In this document: in pieces, positions 7,611-15,539 of the stretch
Layout: each line of letters opens with the position of its first letter
Numbering within the stretch: the stretch's first letter is position 1
Notes under the pieces: model-generated
Database searches by the model: none
What the model was told of the DNA's origin: nothing
What the model saw: only the letters and a program-made list of their open reading frames with translations
Assembly (NCBI GenBank): GCA_910583895.1
Contig: CAJTYJ010000006.1
Location: forward strand, 1-64,000
DNA: 64,000 nt
DNA from: an uncultured Lachnospiraceae bacterium
Lineage (GTDB): Bacteria; Bacillota; Clostridia; Lachnospirales; Lachnospiraceae
Reading direction: 5' to 3'
Made by a program: the position numbers and the translations under genes

Positions 7611-7701
7611 CTGTTGCGAAACGCAGTTTATACACAATATATGGATAATATGATCACAAATAGTATCCCAGATATGGCGTATAGCGCTTATTTCGCAACA
7701 G
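7611..7701. mobile_element. Palindromic MITE-like element
   Basis: The 91-bp segment begins CTGTTGCGAAA and ends TTTCGCAACAG, a perfect 11-bp terminal inverted repeat that continues imperfectly for ~24 bp. The centre is AT-rich and partly self-complementary. No ORF is present. This is the form of a non-autonomous miniature element or a long folded repeat. No second copy and no clear target-site duplication occur in the window, so mobility is not shown. Confidence 0.5.
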
Positions 7702-7747
7702 TCCCAGTAACGAATAAAAAGCCGGTTGGTGAAAATCAATTAGGATA

Positions 7748-7802
7748 TTGACAAAGCGACACAAATGTCTTATAATTTAATTTGCGACATAAATGTCGCA
7801 AA
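7748..7802 (+). promoter_or_regulatory. TetR-gene promoter with two operators
   Basis: TTGACA (7748-7753), a 17-bp spacer and TATAAT (7771-7776) are perfect consensus boxes. Operator 1 (GCGACACAAATGTC, 7756-7769) lies between them. Operator 2 (7781-7802) is a perfect 22-bp palindrome with half-site TTTGCGACAT. The two share 13 of 14 bases (7756 and 7784 starts, 28 bp apart). This layout strongly suggests tight autorepression by the next gene's product. Confidence 0.85.
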
Positions 7803-7813
7803 AAGGAGCAGAC

Positions 7814-8392
7814 ATGGGGAAAAAAGGTGATGATACCAGAAAACTAATCAAAGAAAAAGCATGTTCTTTGTTTGCGAAAAAAGGTTTTAAAAATGTGACC
7901 ATGCAGGATATCTGTAAGGAAACAGGGTTGAGCAGAGGCGGTTTATATAGACATTATGACAGTACGCATGAAATTTTTTCGGAAATAATAGATGCCCTTA
8001 TGAGCAGACAGGATCATGAGCTGTCCGAAAAGATAGAAAAGGGCTGCCCTGCTGTTCAAATTCTTGATGAAATTTTGGAGCGATACAAACGAGAAATGAT
8101 GGATCGTGCTGGTTCTTTGAGTGTGGCAATCTATGAATTTTACAGTGAGCATCAAATAAACCGTGAGGATCACGCACTTTTTCGACAGTATCGTTACTCG
8201 GCAGAGATGTGGAAAAATTTTATTTCTTATGGAATTGAGCGTGGTGAATTTAAAAAAGTAGATTGTGAAGAAATCATTGATACAATCCTGTTTTCCTATC
8301 AGGGAGTGCGGATGTTCTCAACGATAGTGCCCATTGATGAACAGATACCACAAAGAATTATTGATCATATCAAAAAAACGCTTTTCATTTAG
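7814..8392 (+). CDS. TetR/AcrR-family repressor
   Basis: A 192-residue regulator with the N-terminal TetR helix-turn-helix at residues ~8-55 (SLFAKKGFKNVTMQDICKET, GLSRGGLYRHYDSTHEIF). The C-terminal ligand domain is not specific for a known inducer. The ATG at 7814 is behind AAGGAG; an upstream ATG at 7793 lies inside the operator palindrome and is rejected. Usual role: repress its own and neighbouring genes until a small molecule binds. The only downstream neighbour on the strand is a metallo-hydrolase 202 bp away, and no efflux pump is visible, so the target set is unknown. Confidence 0.92.
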   Translation: MGKKGDDTRKLIKEKACSLFAKKGFKNVTMQDICKETGLSRGGLYRHYDSTHEIFSEIIDALMSRQDHELSEKIEKGCPAVQILDEILERYKREMMDRAGSLSVAIYEFYSEHQINREDHALFRQYRYSAEMWKNFISYGIERGEFKKVDCEEIIDTILFSYQGVRMFSTIVPIDEQIPQRIIDHIKKTLFI

Positions 8393-8423
8393 ATTCAGAA
8401 CCCCAGATGTTCAGATGCAGAGC

Positions 8424-8576
8424 CGGTAACATGATGGATGAAGGAATCTAACCCGGCAAATGATCAAAGAGCGGTAACAAGTATATGGTTAACATGATTG
8501 ATACAGGAATTATGATCCTGTCAGCAGGAATCCATCAGGACATTGCATATATGATTAACATAATAGATACAAGCAT
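8424..8576 (+). repeat. Three imperfect ~27-bp direct repeats before the metallo-hydrolase
   Basis: The word ATGGTTAACATGATTGATAC (8484 on) recurs as ATGATTAACATAATAGATAC (8550 on), with a weaker copy GGTAACATGATGGATGAAGG (8424 on). Spacing is 63-66 bp, six helical turns. They fill the TetR/metallo-hydrolase gap and may bind a regulator. Confidence 0.5.
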
Positions 8577-8594
8577 CTTCTGTGAGGTGAAATT

Positions 8595-9419
8595 ATGAAG
8601 TTAAAAATTGTTGGGAGTGGAGGGATGTTTCAAATTCCAAACCCATTTTGTAAATGTTCCGTTTGCGAGGAAGCCAGAAGAAAAAGAGGACGATATGAAC
8701 GGTTAGGGTCAAGTCTTTATATTGAGGATATTAAAATGCTGATTGACACCCCCGAAGATATAGGCGTTGCCTGCGACCGGCAGAACATTTCCGAGATAAA
8801 GTATCTCTCCATATCACACAAAGATCCTGATCACACAAGGGGGATGCGTATTGTGGAACCTTTAGGCTATGACTGTATTGCTGATGAAGGAACGCCAATT
8901 CCATTCATAGCATTAAATGAAGTGGTGAACGATATCAACGCATGGAACGGTGATGGCCTGTATTACTACGAGAATGTTCTCAAATGCATATCGATTCACA
9001 GGACAAATTATGTCAGAATTGGAGAGATAGATTTACATTTGATAAATAACAAGACCCATCGTGGCAATATGACATTTTATACGATCTCAGATGGGATAAA
9101 AAAAGCAATATATGCTTGTTGTGATGTAAAACCATTTGTTCACAATGAATTGTATTTTGACGCGAATATTTTAATCATTGGCCTGGTTTCCGACAATGGT
9201 ATCTTAAAAGATGGATCAAGTCTTGAGAATGCTCCATTCCGAGATGATATGTTTACCCTGGATGAAATTATAGAAATAAAGCATAAATACAGAATAAAAC
9301 GCATCATTGTTACTCATATTGATGAATATTGGGGAAAGTCTTATGCTTACTATAAAGAATTTGAAAAAAATTTAGACAATATCTTTTTCGCTTATGATGG
9401 TATGGAAATCATATTATAG
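8595..9419 (+). CDS. MBL-fold metallo-hydrolase, PhnP-like, altered metal motif
   Basis: A 274-residue protein of the metallo-beta-lactamase fold, nearest in layout to PhnP/PqqB-like phosphodiesterases: LKIVGSGGMFQIPNPFCKCS with a CxxC-type loop (KCSVC), then LIDTPEDI and the metal loop SHKDPDHTRG at residues 74-83. The canonical loop is HxHxDH; here it is His75-Lys-Asp77-Pro-Asp79-His80, so the second His is replaced by Asp. The later metal ligands seem present (CCDVKPF; THIDEYWG). It could still hold metal but its chemistry may differ. The ATG has a GTGAGGTG ribosome site. The TetR gene lies upstream and may control it. Confidence 0.8.
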   Translation: MKLKIVGSGGMFQIPNPFCKCSVCEEARRKRGRYERLGSSLYIEDIKMLIDTPEDIGVACDRQNISEIKYLSISHKDPDHTRGMRIVEPLGYDCIADEGTPIPFIALNEVVNDINAWNGDGLYYYENVLKCISIHRTNYVRIGEIDLHLINNKTHRGNMTFYTISDGIKKAIYACCDVKPFVHNELYFDANILIIGLVSDNGILKDGSSLENAPFRDDMFTLDEIIEIKHKYRIKRIIVTHIDEYWGKSYAYYKEFEKNLDNIFFAYDGMEIIL

Positions 9420-9973
9420 CCATGGAAAATCTGTTCCTTAACCACGAAAAATGTGATGGAGATATCGTATGTGCTAATTTTCAGTTTCTTTCAAATATTT
9501 TCTGTATTTAATTTGGGCTACACCGCCTAATCTGAAATTACTTCTTTGTAACTGGAACCCTTTAAAATTTCCGGAGTTTAAGAGATTTATAGTGTTGCTT
9601 TTTCACTTAAATCTGTAAAAGTCAAGTTATGAGTATTTTAACAAAATAGATTTTTAAAGAAAATAAGGGGAAATCATCCATACCAAATCTAACTTAATTT
9701 CCAGAAAGAAAATATAAAATTTACCAGATATGTCATAATATGTACCAGTTGTGTAATTGATAGTCAAAAGATAATTTGTAATTTATTATTGTATAGTGAT
9801 ATAATAATTCTAAATACTAATTTGGGAATTCTATAAAAAGCTTTATAGAAACAGAAAGATTTATTGTTTATCCTGTATACTTTAAGTTTTAATTTTAAAG
9901 TTATTTTTACAGCAATATAAAGAATAAATATTAGGTATATAAACAACATAAACAAAAAGGTACAAAAGATAAA
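9420..9973. other. AT-rich intergenic stretch, no gene
   Basis: Base composition drops sharply to AT-rich from here. A 63-residue minus frame (9764-9955) is hydrophobic only because of the A/T bias and has no ribosome site. TATAAT-like words are numerous and not informative. One end of a direct repeat is at 9586-9633. Confidence 0.5.
9586..9633 (+). repeat. Left copy of imperfect direct repeat flanking the FHA island
   Basis: Begins TTTATAGTGTTGCTTTTT and includes CTGTAAAAGTCA. It matches 11061-11108 over ~48 bp with one gap and several mismatches. Confidence 0.45.
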
Positions 9974-10420
9974 ATGCCCTATATCAATAGACGACCGCCC
10001 AAATACAATATTTGTGCAAAAATTTTACAATATATTTTTTTCAGTTTTGTATTAACAATCTCTCCCATATTGATAAATATTTTCATTTCATATACAAATC
10101 AAATTCCATATAAAGATGCTCTATCTTATTGTCCGGATATTTGTTTTATGACTATTGTGACTTCTTCTTCATCTGTTAAAGATGTTTGTGGAAGTATAAC
10201 ATTAGGTAATAGTAAATTTATATCTGGTGGTTTAATCATATTTAATGTTGTTTTTATGATATTATCGATGATTATTTATGGTAATGTCACTAAAGACACA
10301 TTATCACCAAATATTGAATTAAATATAACATTTCAACAATTCTTAATATCACTAATTATATATATACTATCTGTTGTATTAGGAATTGGAGTTCAAATAG
10401 GAAGTGGCATTGATGGATAG
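9974..10420 (+). CDS. Small multi-span membrane protein of the FHA island
   Basis: A 148-residue hydrophobic protein with about three membrane helices, near residues 20-42 (YIFFSFVLTISPILINIF), 84-103 (GGLIIFNVVFMILSMIIYG) and 125-146. The loop after the first helix holds two Cys residues (SYCPDIC), possibly outside. I do not recognise the family. It overlaps the FHA gene by 8 bp (ATGGATAG), so the two are translationally coupled and probably form one membrane complex. Codons are strongly AT-biased, unlike the chromosome around it, pointing to recent transfer. The ribosome site is weak. Confidence 0.6.
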   Translation: MPYINRRPPKYNICAKILQYIFFSFVLTISPILINIFISYTNQIPYKDALSYCPDICFMTIVTSSSSVKDVCGSITLGNSKFISGGLIIFNVVFMILSMIIYGNVTKDTLSPNIELNITFQQFLISLIIYILSVVLGIGVQIGSGIDG

Positions 10421-10943
10421 GTTTATATATTTTTTTCTATTATTTCTAGTTTTTTTAACAATGTTCTTTTCTTACTATTTTTATTCTTATTTGTTTATAC
10501 AATATAAAAAAGCTACTATAAAATTTTATAAACAGAATAACAAATTTCAAAAATATGTTATAGCAAAAAAAGACTATAGAAAGAGTACATTTAAAGACAA
10601 TGTTACTAAAAAAATGAATTTGTCTTTGGTTAATTCAATTGCTGGTTACGCAGTTGTAGAACTTCTAGATGAATACGGACGAGTGCAAAAAAGTCAGACG
10701 ATATTCAAACCAAATTTAACAATAGGTAGAGAAAATTCAAATGATATTGTCTTATCACATCAAACTGTATCTAGACAACAATGTTTAATCAGAAGACAGT
10801 CCGGAAAGTTTTTTCTTTGTAACCTATCTCGAACTAATCCAACTATGATAAATGGAACTGAGCTAGATAATACAATACAATTATCATTTGGAGATATTAT
10901 TGAAATGTCTATTTACAAATTTCGCTTTAATAGTGCTTCCTAA
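10413..10943 (+). CDS. Membrane-anchored FHA-domain protein
   Basis: A 176-residue protein with one N-terminal membrane helix (~residues 3-30), a basic linker, and a C-terminal FHA domain at ~80-170: NLTIGRENSNDIVLSHQTVS, then SRQQCLIRR and NPTMINGTEL. The conserved Gly-Arg, Ser and Asn residues that contact phosphothreonine are present. FHA domains read phosphothreonine peptides, so a Ser/Thr kinase partner is expected, but none lies in this window. A frame from GTG 10404 exists; ATG 10413 is preferred because it overlaps the upstream stop. Same AT-rich codon use as its partner. Confidence 0.85.
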   Translation: MDRFIYFFLLFLVFLTMFFSYYFYSYLFIQYKKATIKFYKQNNKFQKYVIAKKDYRKSTFKDNVTKKMNLSLVNSIAGYAVVELLDEYGRVQKSQTIFKPNLTIGRENSNDIVLSHQTVSRQQCLIRRQSGKFFLCNLSRTNPTMINGTELDNTIQLSFGDIIEMSIYKFRFNSAS

Positions 10944-11011
10944 ACTATATAATGAATAGCAATATCATATTAATTTATAATTATTAATATAAATTTTATT
11001 CAACCACATTA

Positions 11012-11053
11012 AAATGGGCTGTCCTGAAAACTTAATTCAGCGATAGCCCATTT
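11012..11053. terminator. Inverted repeat after the FHA gene
   Basis: AAATGGGCT (11012-11020) pairs perfectly with AGCCCATTT (11045-11053). The A/T outer stem lets it act as a weak terminator in either direction, although no long T-run follows. Confidence 0.5.
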
Positions 11054-11060
11054 GAAGACA

Positions 11061-11108
11061 TTTATTGTATTGCTTTTCAATCAAAACTGTAAAAGCCAGA
11101 TTATAGCC
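11061..11108 (+). repeat. Right copy of the imperfect direct repeat flanking the FHA island
   Basis: Begins TTTATTGTATTGCTTTTC and includes CTGTAAAAGCCA; related to 9586-9633. Confidence 0.45.
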
Positions 11109-11541
11109 ATGGACAAGCCCGTCAGCTGTTTCTGTGTATTCGTGCCTGGAAAGTTACGTATCTTAGCGGCTCTGCCTATGGCAGGTAAATAGTAACCTTT
11201 TCTGTAAATCCGCCTGTCTGTACTTGCAGATTGATAGGTAGACTTTTACTGTTGAAAAGAATCTTAATGATAAATTGATGAGATGATTGTTGCAAAACTA
11301 TTGAAGATGAAAGTAAATTACAACTTTAGGACGTATTATTGTGTGATCTGCGGATAATGTGATGTAGCATAATTTCATATGTTCTGTATTAAGCAATTTG
11401 GTTATGTATGTTTCTGTATAACTTTAGAGTGTTGCACTTTTACATCTCATCTATGCTGACTGAAAATGTTGAAGGAATATGATATCATGTTTGTAGCATA
11501 AAAATGAGCAGATCATAGAAGGATACACTATTGGAATACAT
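11109..11541. other. Intergenic, no gene
   Basis: No frame with a ribosome site. AT content falls back towards the chromosomal level. A promoter for the HD-ATPase gene is probably here, but no clear pair of boxes stands out. Confidence 0.4.
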
Positions 11542-11749
11542 ATGAAACAGGATAAAGGTAGAAGTGTGAGTGTTTACTCTGAAATAGCAACAAACTTTCT
11601 CGATGGATTGATCTGACAAAAAGAATGGTGCTACTCAGATTGATTCAACAGATGAAAATCGTTCAAAAGGCAATATGAATATGACAATTCTTTTTAATGT
11701 TGATATAGGTAGTTCAGATGAAGGGGGTATATTAAATGATAGGGATTAA
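11542..11749 (+). pseudogene. Frameshifted small ORF ahead of the HD-ATPase gene
   Basis: An ATG at 11542 opens MKQDKGRSVSVYSEIATNFL, on to DGLI and stop. The adjacent frame then continues DKKNGATQIDSTDENRSKGN and ends at a TAA (11747-11749) overlapping the next gene's start by 14 bp. Joined by one frame shift, this is a ~68-residue acidic protein, with protein-like composition in both parts. It could be a decayed partner of the HD-ATPase, a programmed frameshift, or two tiny leader ORFs. No family recognised. Confidence 0.35.
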
Positions 11750-14700
11750 ATCGCATGAGTTATGGAAACTGTTTAGGAAAGCTGCTGAACGTGAGGATCC
11801 TGAATCAGCTTCAGAGCTTGAAGTAGCTCTGCAAGATGTGTGCAAACTAGGTTCTGAAATGGCTATTACGATACGAGATAATTTTCCCACGTATACGTTA
11901 CATGATGAAAAGCATATATGTAATGTAATGAGTAATATGCTAAATCTGTTGGGTGAAGCTAAAAGTTGTTTGACCAGAAATGAATGTGCGCTTTTGATTT
12001 TAGCTGCTTGCTATCACGATATTGGAATGAGTGTTGATAAAGAAGAACTTGAGTATCTGAAGCAGTGTCCTAATTGTATAGTGGAATACTTGGAGACCCA
12101 TCCTGTAGACTTTAATATCGTATATCCCAATAGTGTGTATGATGTACCTAATGTTACTTCTGATGTTATACAACGATATGTTCGTGCAACCCACCACATC
12201 AGGGTTCGCGATCAGTTAAGAAACACGGATTGGCCGGCAGTTTTGGGTAAGTGTATTAGTGTTGATGAACTTATCGCAGTTTGTCAAAGTCATGGGGAAC
12301 ACATCACAAAAATTAAGCAATATAAAATACTTTCTCCCGATTTAGACCTTTATCTTTGTGCAGTACTCTTAAGACTTGGAGATATCCTTGACTTTGATAT
12401 GTCAAGGGCTCCTGAGTCATTGCTGAAATATATGGATCTTGATAGGTCAGACAAAGATGAGGATAAAAAAAGTCTTTTAGAATGGTATAAGCATCAAGCC
12501 TCGCTTGGTTTTGTATTTTCTTCCGATTCACAGCATACCTTGCTTTACCGTGCAGAGTGTAAAAGCATTCAAGTTGAGCACTCTATTATGCTATACCTTG
12601 ATTGGGTAGACCAAGAACTATTGGATTGTGGAGAATTGATTCGGTATATGGATATGCGATGGCGTTCGCTGCTGCTACCAAATAGAGTGGTCCGACAAAT
12701 TACTGCAAGGGGTTATATATCCGGAAAGTATAAGATTACACTGGCAAAAGAACAAGTATTAGAGTTATTAAGTGGTCAAAATATATATGATACTCCATTT
12801 GTATTTGTGCGAGAATTACTTCAAAATGCGATAGATGCTGTGCGTACAAGGAAGCAATTGGATAATAGACTTCCACGAACCTGGAGGCCACAGATTAATA
12901 TTCGAACATGGACAGACCCAGATGGTTTTTATTGGTTCAAAATTGAGGATAATGGAATTGGCATGACTGAATACATGATACGTGAGTTCTTTTTGAAGGT
13001 TGGCAATTCTTATTATAATTCAGAGCAGTTCAAATTTGACAAAGTGCGCTTTCAAGCAAATATTGATTATATGCCTATCAGTCGATTTGGCATTGGTTTA
13101 CTGTCTTGCTTTATGGGGGATTTAAAGGACACTCGCATCGAAGTATCTACCAAACACTTTGCAGAATCCGGGTGTCGCTATCCAGCGTATCGCATGAGCA
13201 TTCATGGCATAAGCGACTACTACTATATTGCTAGTGATATGGAACAAAGGACGGTAGCAGAAGATTTACCAGATTGTTGTGATTTGCACCAAAAATTTAT
13301 TCAGGAGCCAGGAACCATTATTGCTGTCCGAACAAATCCATATTTAGAAGGAGACTTTCGAGGTTTCAAGCAAATCGTTGACCGATATGTTCTTTACCCA
13401 GAAGTTGCCATTCATTACGAGGGACCAGATGGTACATGTGACTATCCAACAGAGTATGATTTCATAGATGAAGTTCATAAAATCATGCCAAAACCTACAG
13501 ATGATGTTTATCGTGCAATCGAACAGCTTCCATTACCGGATAAAGAATTCGGATTCCTAAAACAGACTTTTCCAGATATAACTTGGAAAAATCGACCTCA
13601 CTTTGAACTTTATTGTCTACCTTTTGATTACTTTACTGACAGTCCTTTAATTTCAGGAGCAGCGATCCTTGTTAAAGTTTTGGGGACAGGCCTTTGGAAC
13701 AGTGCCAATATGACTATAAAGTATGTTCCTACAGTTTCAGTGGATCTTTTATTTTGCCATGATGGGCGTTATGCGGTTCCTTCAAATGAGATCAAATTAG
13801 AGGTTACTATAAATTTACCAACTAACCTTAAGAAAGAGTTGGAAGATCGAATTTTGTCTGAACTTAAAATACATAACTTGGTGAAAAATATTCACAAAAT
13901 AGAAAAAGGTGTAATATACAAGTTAAAAGAAAAAAAGCTGAGATATGTAACAGAGGAAGAACTCCATATATATGAATTGCTTCAGAAAACGTATTCATAT
14001 ACTTTTCTCCTGAAAGAATTTAAATTTTTCCCATGGATTAATAAGTGGTTTTCATCGACTCAAATACCTGAAACCAACTTACCACATTGCCTTAACATAC
14101 ATAATGGTATTCATGCAGATACAACTGTATTTTTTACGTTTAGCAAGTGCGCAGCGGAACATGCTATACTTCTGTTAAAAGATAAATATCGTCCTGAACT
14201 GGGACTTTCACGTAATCGGATGAAAGGTTACACATTGGAGGCACGTTGTCGAGTGGAATCCCTTTGGGAAGAGATTGCGAATCATCTTCAAGTATTATAC
14301 AGACGCTCACTTGAGCGTCAGGAGGATATGCTGATTCCGTTGAGAGCTTATGTTGACATGTTTCAAAATGATCCTAACCTTTTGTCGGTGATGCGGTTTA
14401 AAACAGGTTCGGGAATAAGATCTTTGCATGAATTAGAGTGTATGTTGCTATCAGAAAAATTTGAACTAATGTTTACTAAATATTGTTCACAAATTGAGCT
14501 GGCTGTTCTTGCATGGAAATTTAGCTTGAGTATAGACTCTTTTTGTTGGAAAAAAGATTTAGTTAAAATTTCCAAAAAGAAACCAGAGCTTTCTGATGAT
14601 AGGTTCTTGGACTTTCCACCAGCTTTATTCTTGCCAACAGATGATAACAAGTTGGTATCGTTAGGTGGTTTCGACGGAACGACTACTCCAATCAATGCTG

Positions 14701-14960
14701 TGTACAATATTGGGCACCCATTTTCAAAATGGTTACTGAAAAATCGGGAAATCTTAGAAAAAAAAGTCCCTGTTCTTTATCGCAATATTATTGCAGCTCT
14801 TCGACATACTGATACGGGAGGATTTAGTAATACAATAGACAGAATTAACTCCATATTATCGACGCTCAGACATCATCCATTTCTTAGAATTGAGATTACT
14901 CCAGACTTAACACCTGAAGATTTTACGATTGAGTGTATTGTAGAGGATCATGGTATTTAA
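11736..14960 (+). CDS. HD domain fused to an Hsp90-like (Bergerat-fold) ATPase
   Basis: A 1074-residue soluble protein. Residues ~35-260 are an HD-type phosphohydrolase domain: LHDEKH (His56, His60), CYHDIG (His94-Asp95) and a later LRLGDILDFD. Residues ~340-560 match the Hsp90/HtpG ATPase: RELLQNAIDAVRTR (catalytic Glu, Mg-binding Asn, ~358-363), IEDNGIGMTEYM (~401-412) and ISRFGIGLLSCFM (~447). All main nucleotide-binding residues are present. The remaining ~500 residues are unassigned. HD plus Hsp90-like ATPase fusions have been discussed among predicted bacterial conflict proteins, by recollection only. ATG has a GAAGGGGG ribosome site. The gene stands in an accessory stretch after an FHA island. 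A nucleotide-cleaving effector gated by an ATPase is my inference. Confidence 0.82.
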   Translation: MIGIKSHELWKLFRKAAEREDPESASELEVALQDVCKLGSEMAITIRDNFPTYTLHDEKHICNVMSNMLNLLGEAKSCLTRNECALLILAACYHDIGMSVDKEELEYLKQCPNCIVEYLETHPVDFNIVYPNSVYDVPNVTSDVIQRYVRATHHIRVRDQLRNTDWPAVLGKCISVDELIAVCQSHGEHITKIKQYKILSPDLDLYLCAVLLRLGDILDFDMSRAPESLLKYMDLDRSDKDEDKKSLLEWYKHQASLGFVFSSDSQHTLLYRAECKSIQVEHSIMLYLDWVDQELLDCGELIRYMDMRWRSLLLPNRVVRQITARGYISGKYKITLAKEQVLELLSGQNIYDTPFVFVRELLQNAIDAVRTRKQLDNRLPRTWRPQINIRTWTDPDGFYWFKIEDNGIGMTEYMIREFFLKVGNSYYNSEQFKFDKVRFQANIDYMPISRFGIGLLSCFMGDLKDTRIEVSTKHFAESGCRYPAYRMSIHGISDYYYIASDMEQRTVAEDLPDCCDLHQKFIQEPGTIIAVRTNPYLEGDFRGFKQIVDRYVLYPEVAIHYEGPDGTCDYPTEYDFIDEVHKIMPKPTDDVYRAIEQLPLPDKEFGFLKQTFPDITWKNRPHFELYCLPFDYFTDSPLISGAAILVKVLGTGLWNSANMTIKYVPTVSVDLLFCHDGRYAVPSNEIKLEVTINLPTNLKKELEDRILSELKIHNLVKNIHKIEKGVIYKLKEKKLRYVTEEELHIYELLQKTYSYTFLLKEFKFFPWINKWFSSTQIPETNLPHCLNIHNGIHADTTVFFTFSKCAAEHAILLLKDKYRPELGLSRNRMKGYTLEARCRVESLWEEIANHLQVLYRRSLERQEDMLIPLRAYVDMFQNDPNLLSVMRFKTGSGIRSLHELECMLLSEKFELMFTKYCSQIELAVLAWKFSLSIDSFCWKKDLVKISKKKPELSDDRFLDFPPALFLPTDDNKLVSLGGFDGTTTPINAVYNIGHPFSKWLLKNREILEKKVPVLYRNIIAALRHTDTGGFSNTIDRINSILSTLRHHPFLRIEITPDLTPEDFTIECIVEDHGI

Positions 14961-15188
14961 AAAGCAATGAAAAACAAAGAATTTTGAATGCAATTTAGAA
15001 ATACATAAAAACCGGAAAAGTCTGTTAAGCAAGTTTAGTGGCACTATATAACAGTGATAGTGGTATTATTTTTGTGTATGGATTATCATGAGGATAAATA
15101 TGTTTGATTAAACGGTTAAATTTTTCTAGCAGATATTCTGCTAATATTAGTTCCTTTTTGTTTCGGCTTTTTGCTTCACGCCCATAGT

Positions 15189-15420
15189 ATTATGAAATTG
15201 AGTGCGCGGTGGCAGATCTGTTCGAGGAAGAGCTGAAAGACAGGGAAAACAATTCCTTCCAGGAGATCGGGAGCACGCTGCGCATTCTGACCTGGCTGTT
15301 AAGAAAATATAACGCGGCACACAAGTATGATCATCTGCTAAAATGGGCAAAGAATGCGAATTTTGACTGTGCCTGTGGATATGATGCGGAAGATGCGATG
15401 GAGGAAGGAGCGCGGCCTGT
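15189..15420 (+). pseudogene. C-terminal fragment of an unknown conserved protein
   Basis: The text YYEIECAVADLFEEELKDRE and LLKWAKNANFDCACGYDAED looks like well-conserved protein, but it starts right after an in-frame stop (TAG at 15186-15188) with no proper start other than a GTG at 15209. After about 15415 the frame runs into sequence that does not read as protein. It appears to be the tail of a larger gene left after a deletion. Family not recognised. Confidence 0.4.
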
Positions 15421-15539
15421 TATGAGGATGCCCGCGCTCATAACTCCATGGAAAATCAAATTTCCACATACAAACATTTTATTCCCGCGGGCAACGAGCC
15501 AAGTGGCCGCTTGCAGACATTTGGCGACTGCCGCGAGGG

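Noticed and set aside
13000..14960. Reading the C-terminal part of the HD-ATPase as a known Hsp90 middle/C-terminal domain
   Set aside because: Beyond about residue 560 I could see no Hsp90 middle-domain motif, so the region is left unassigned.
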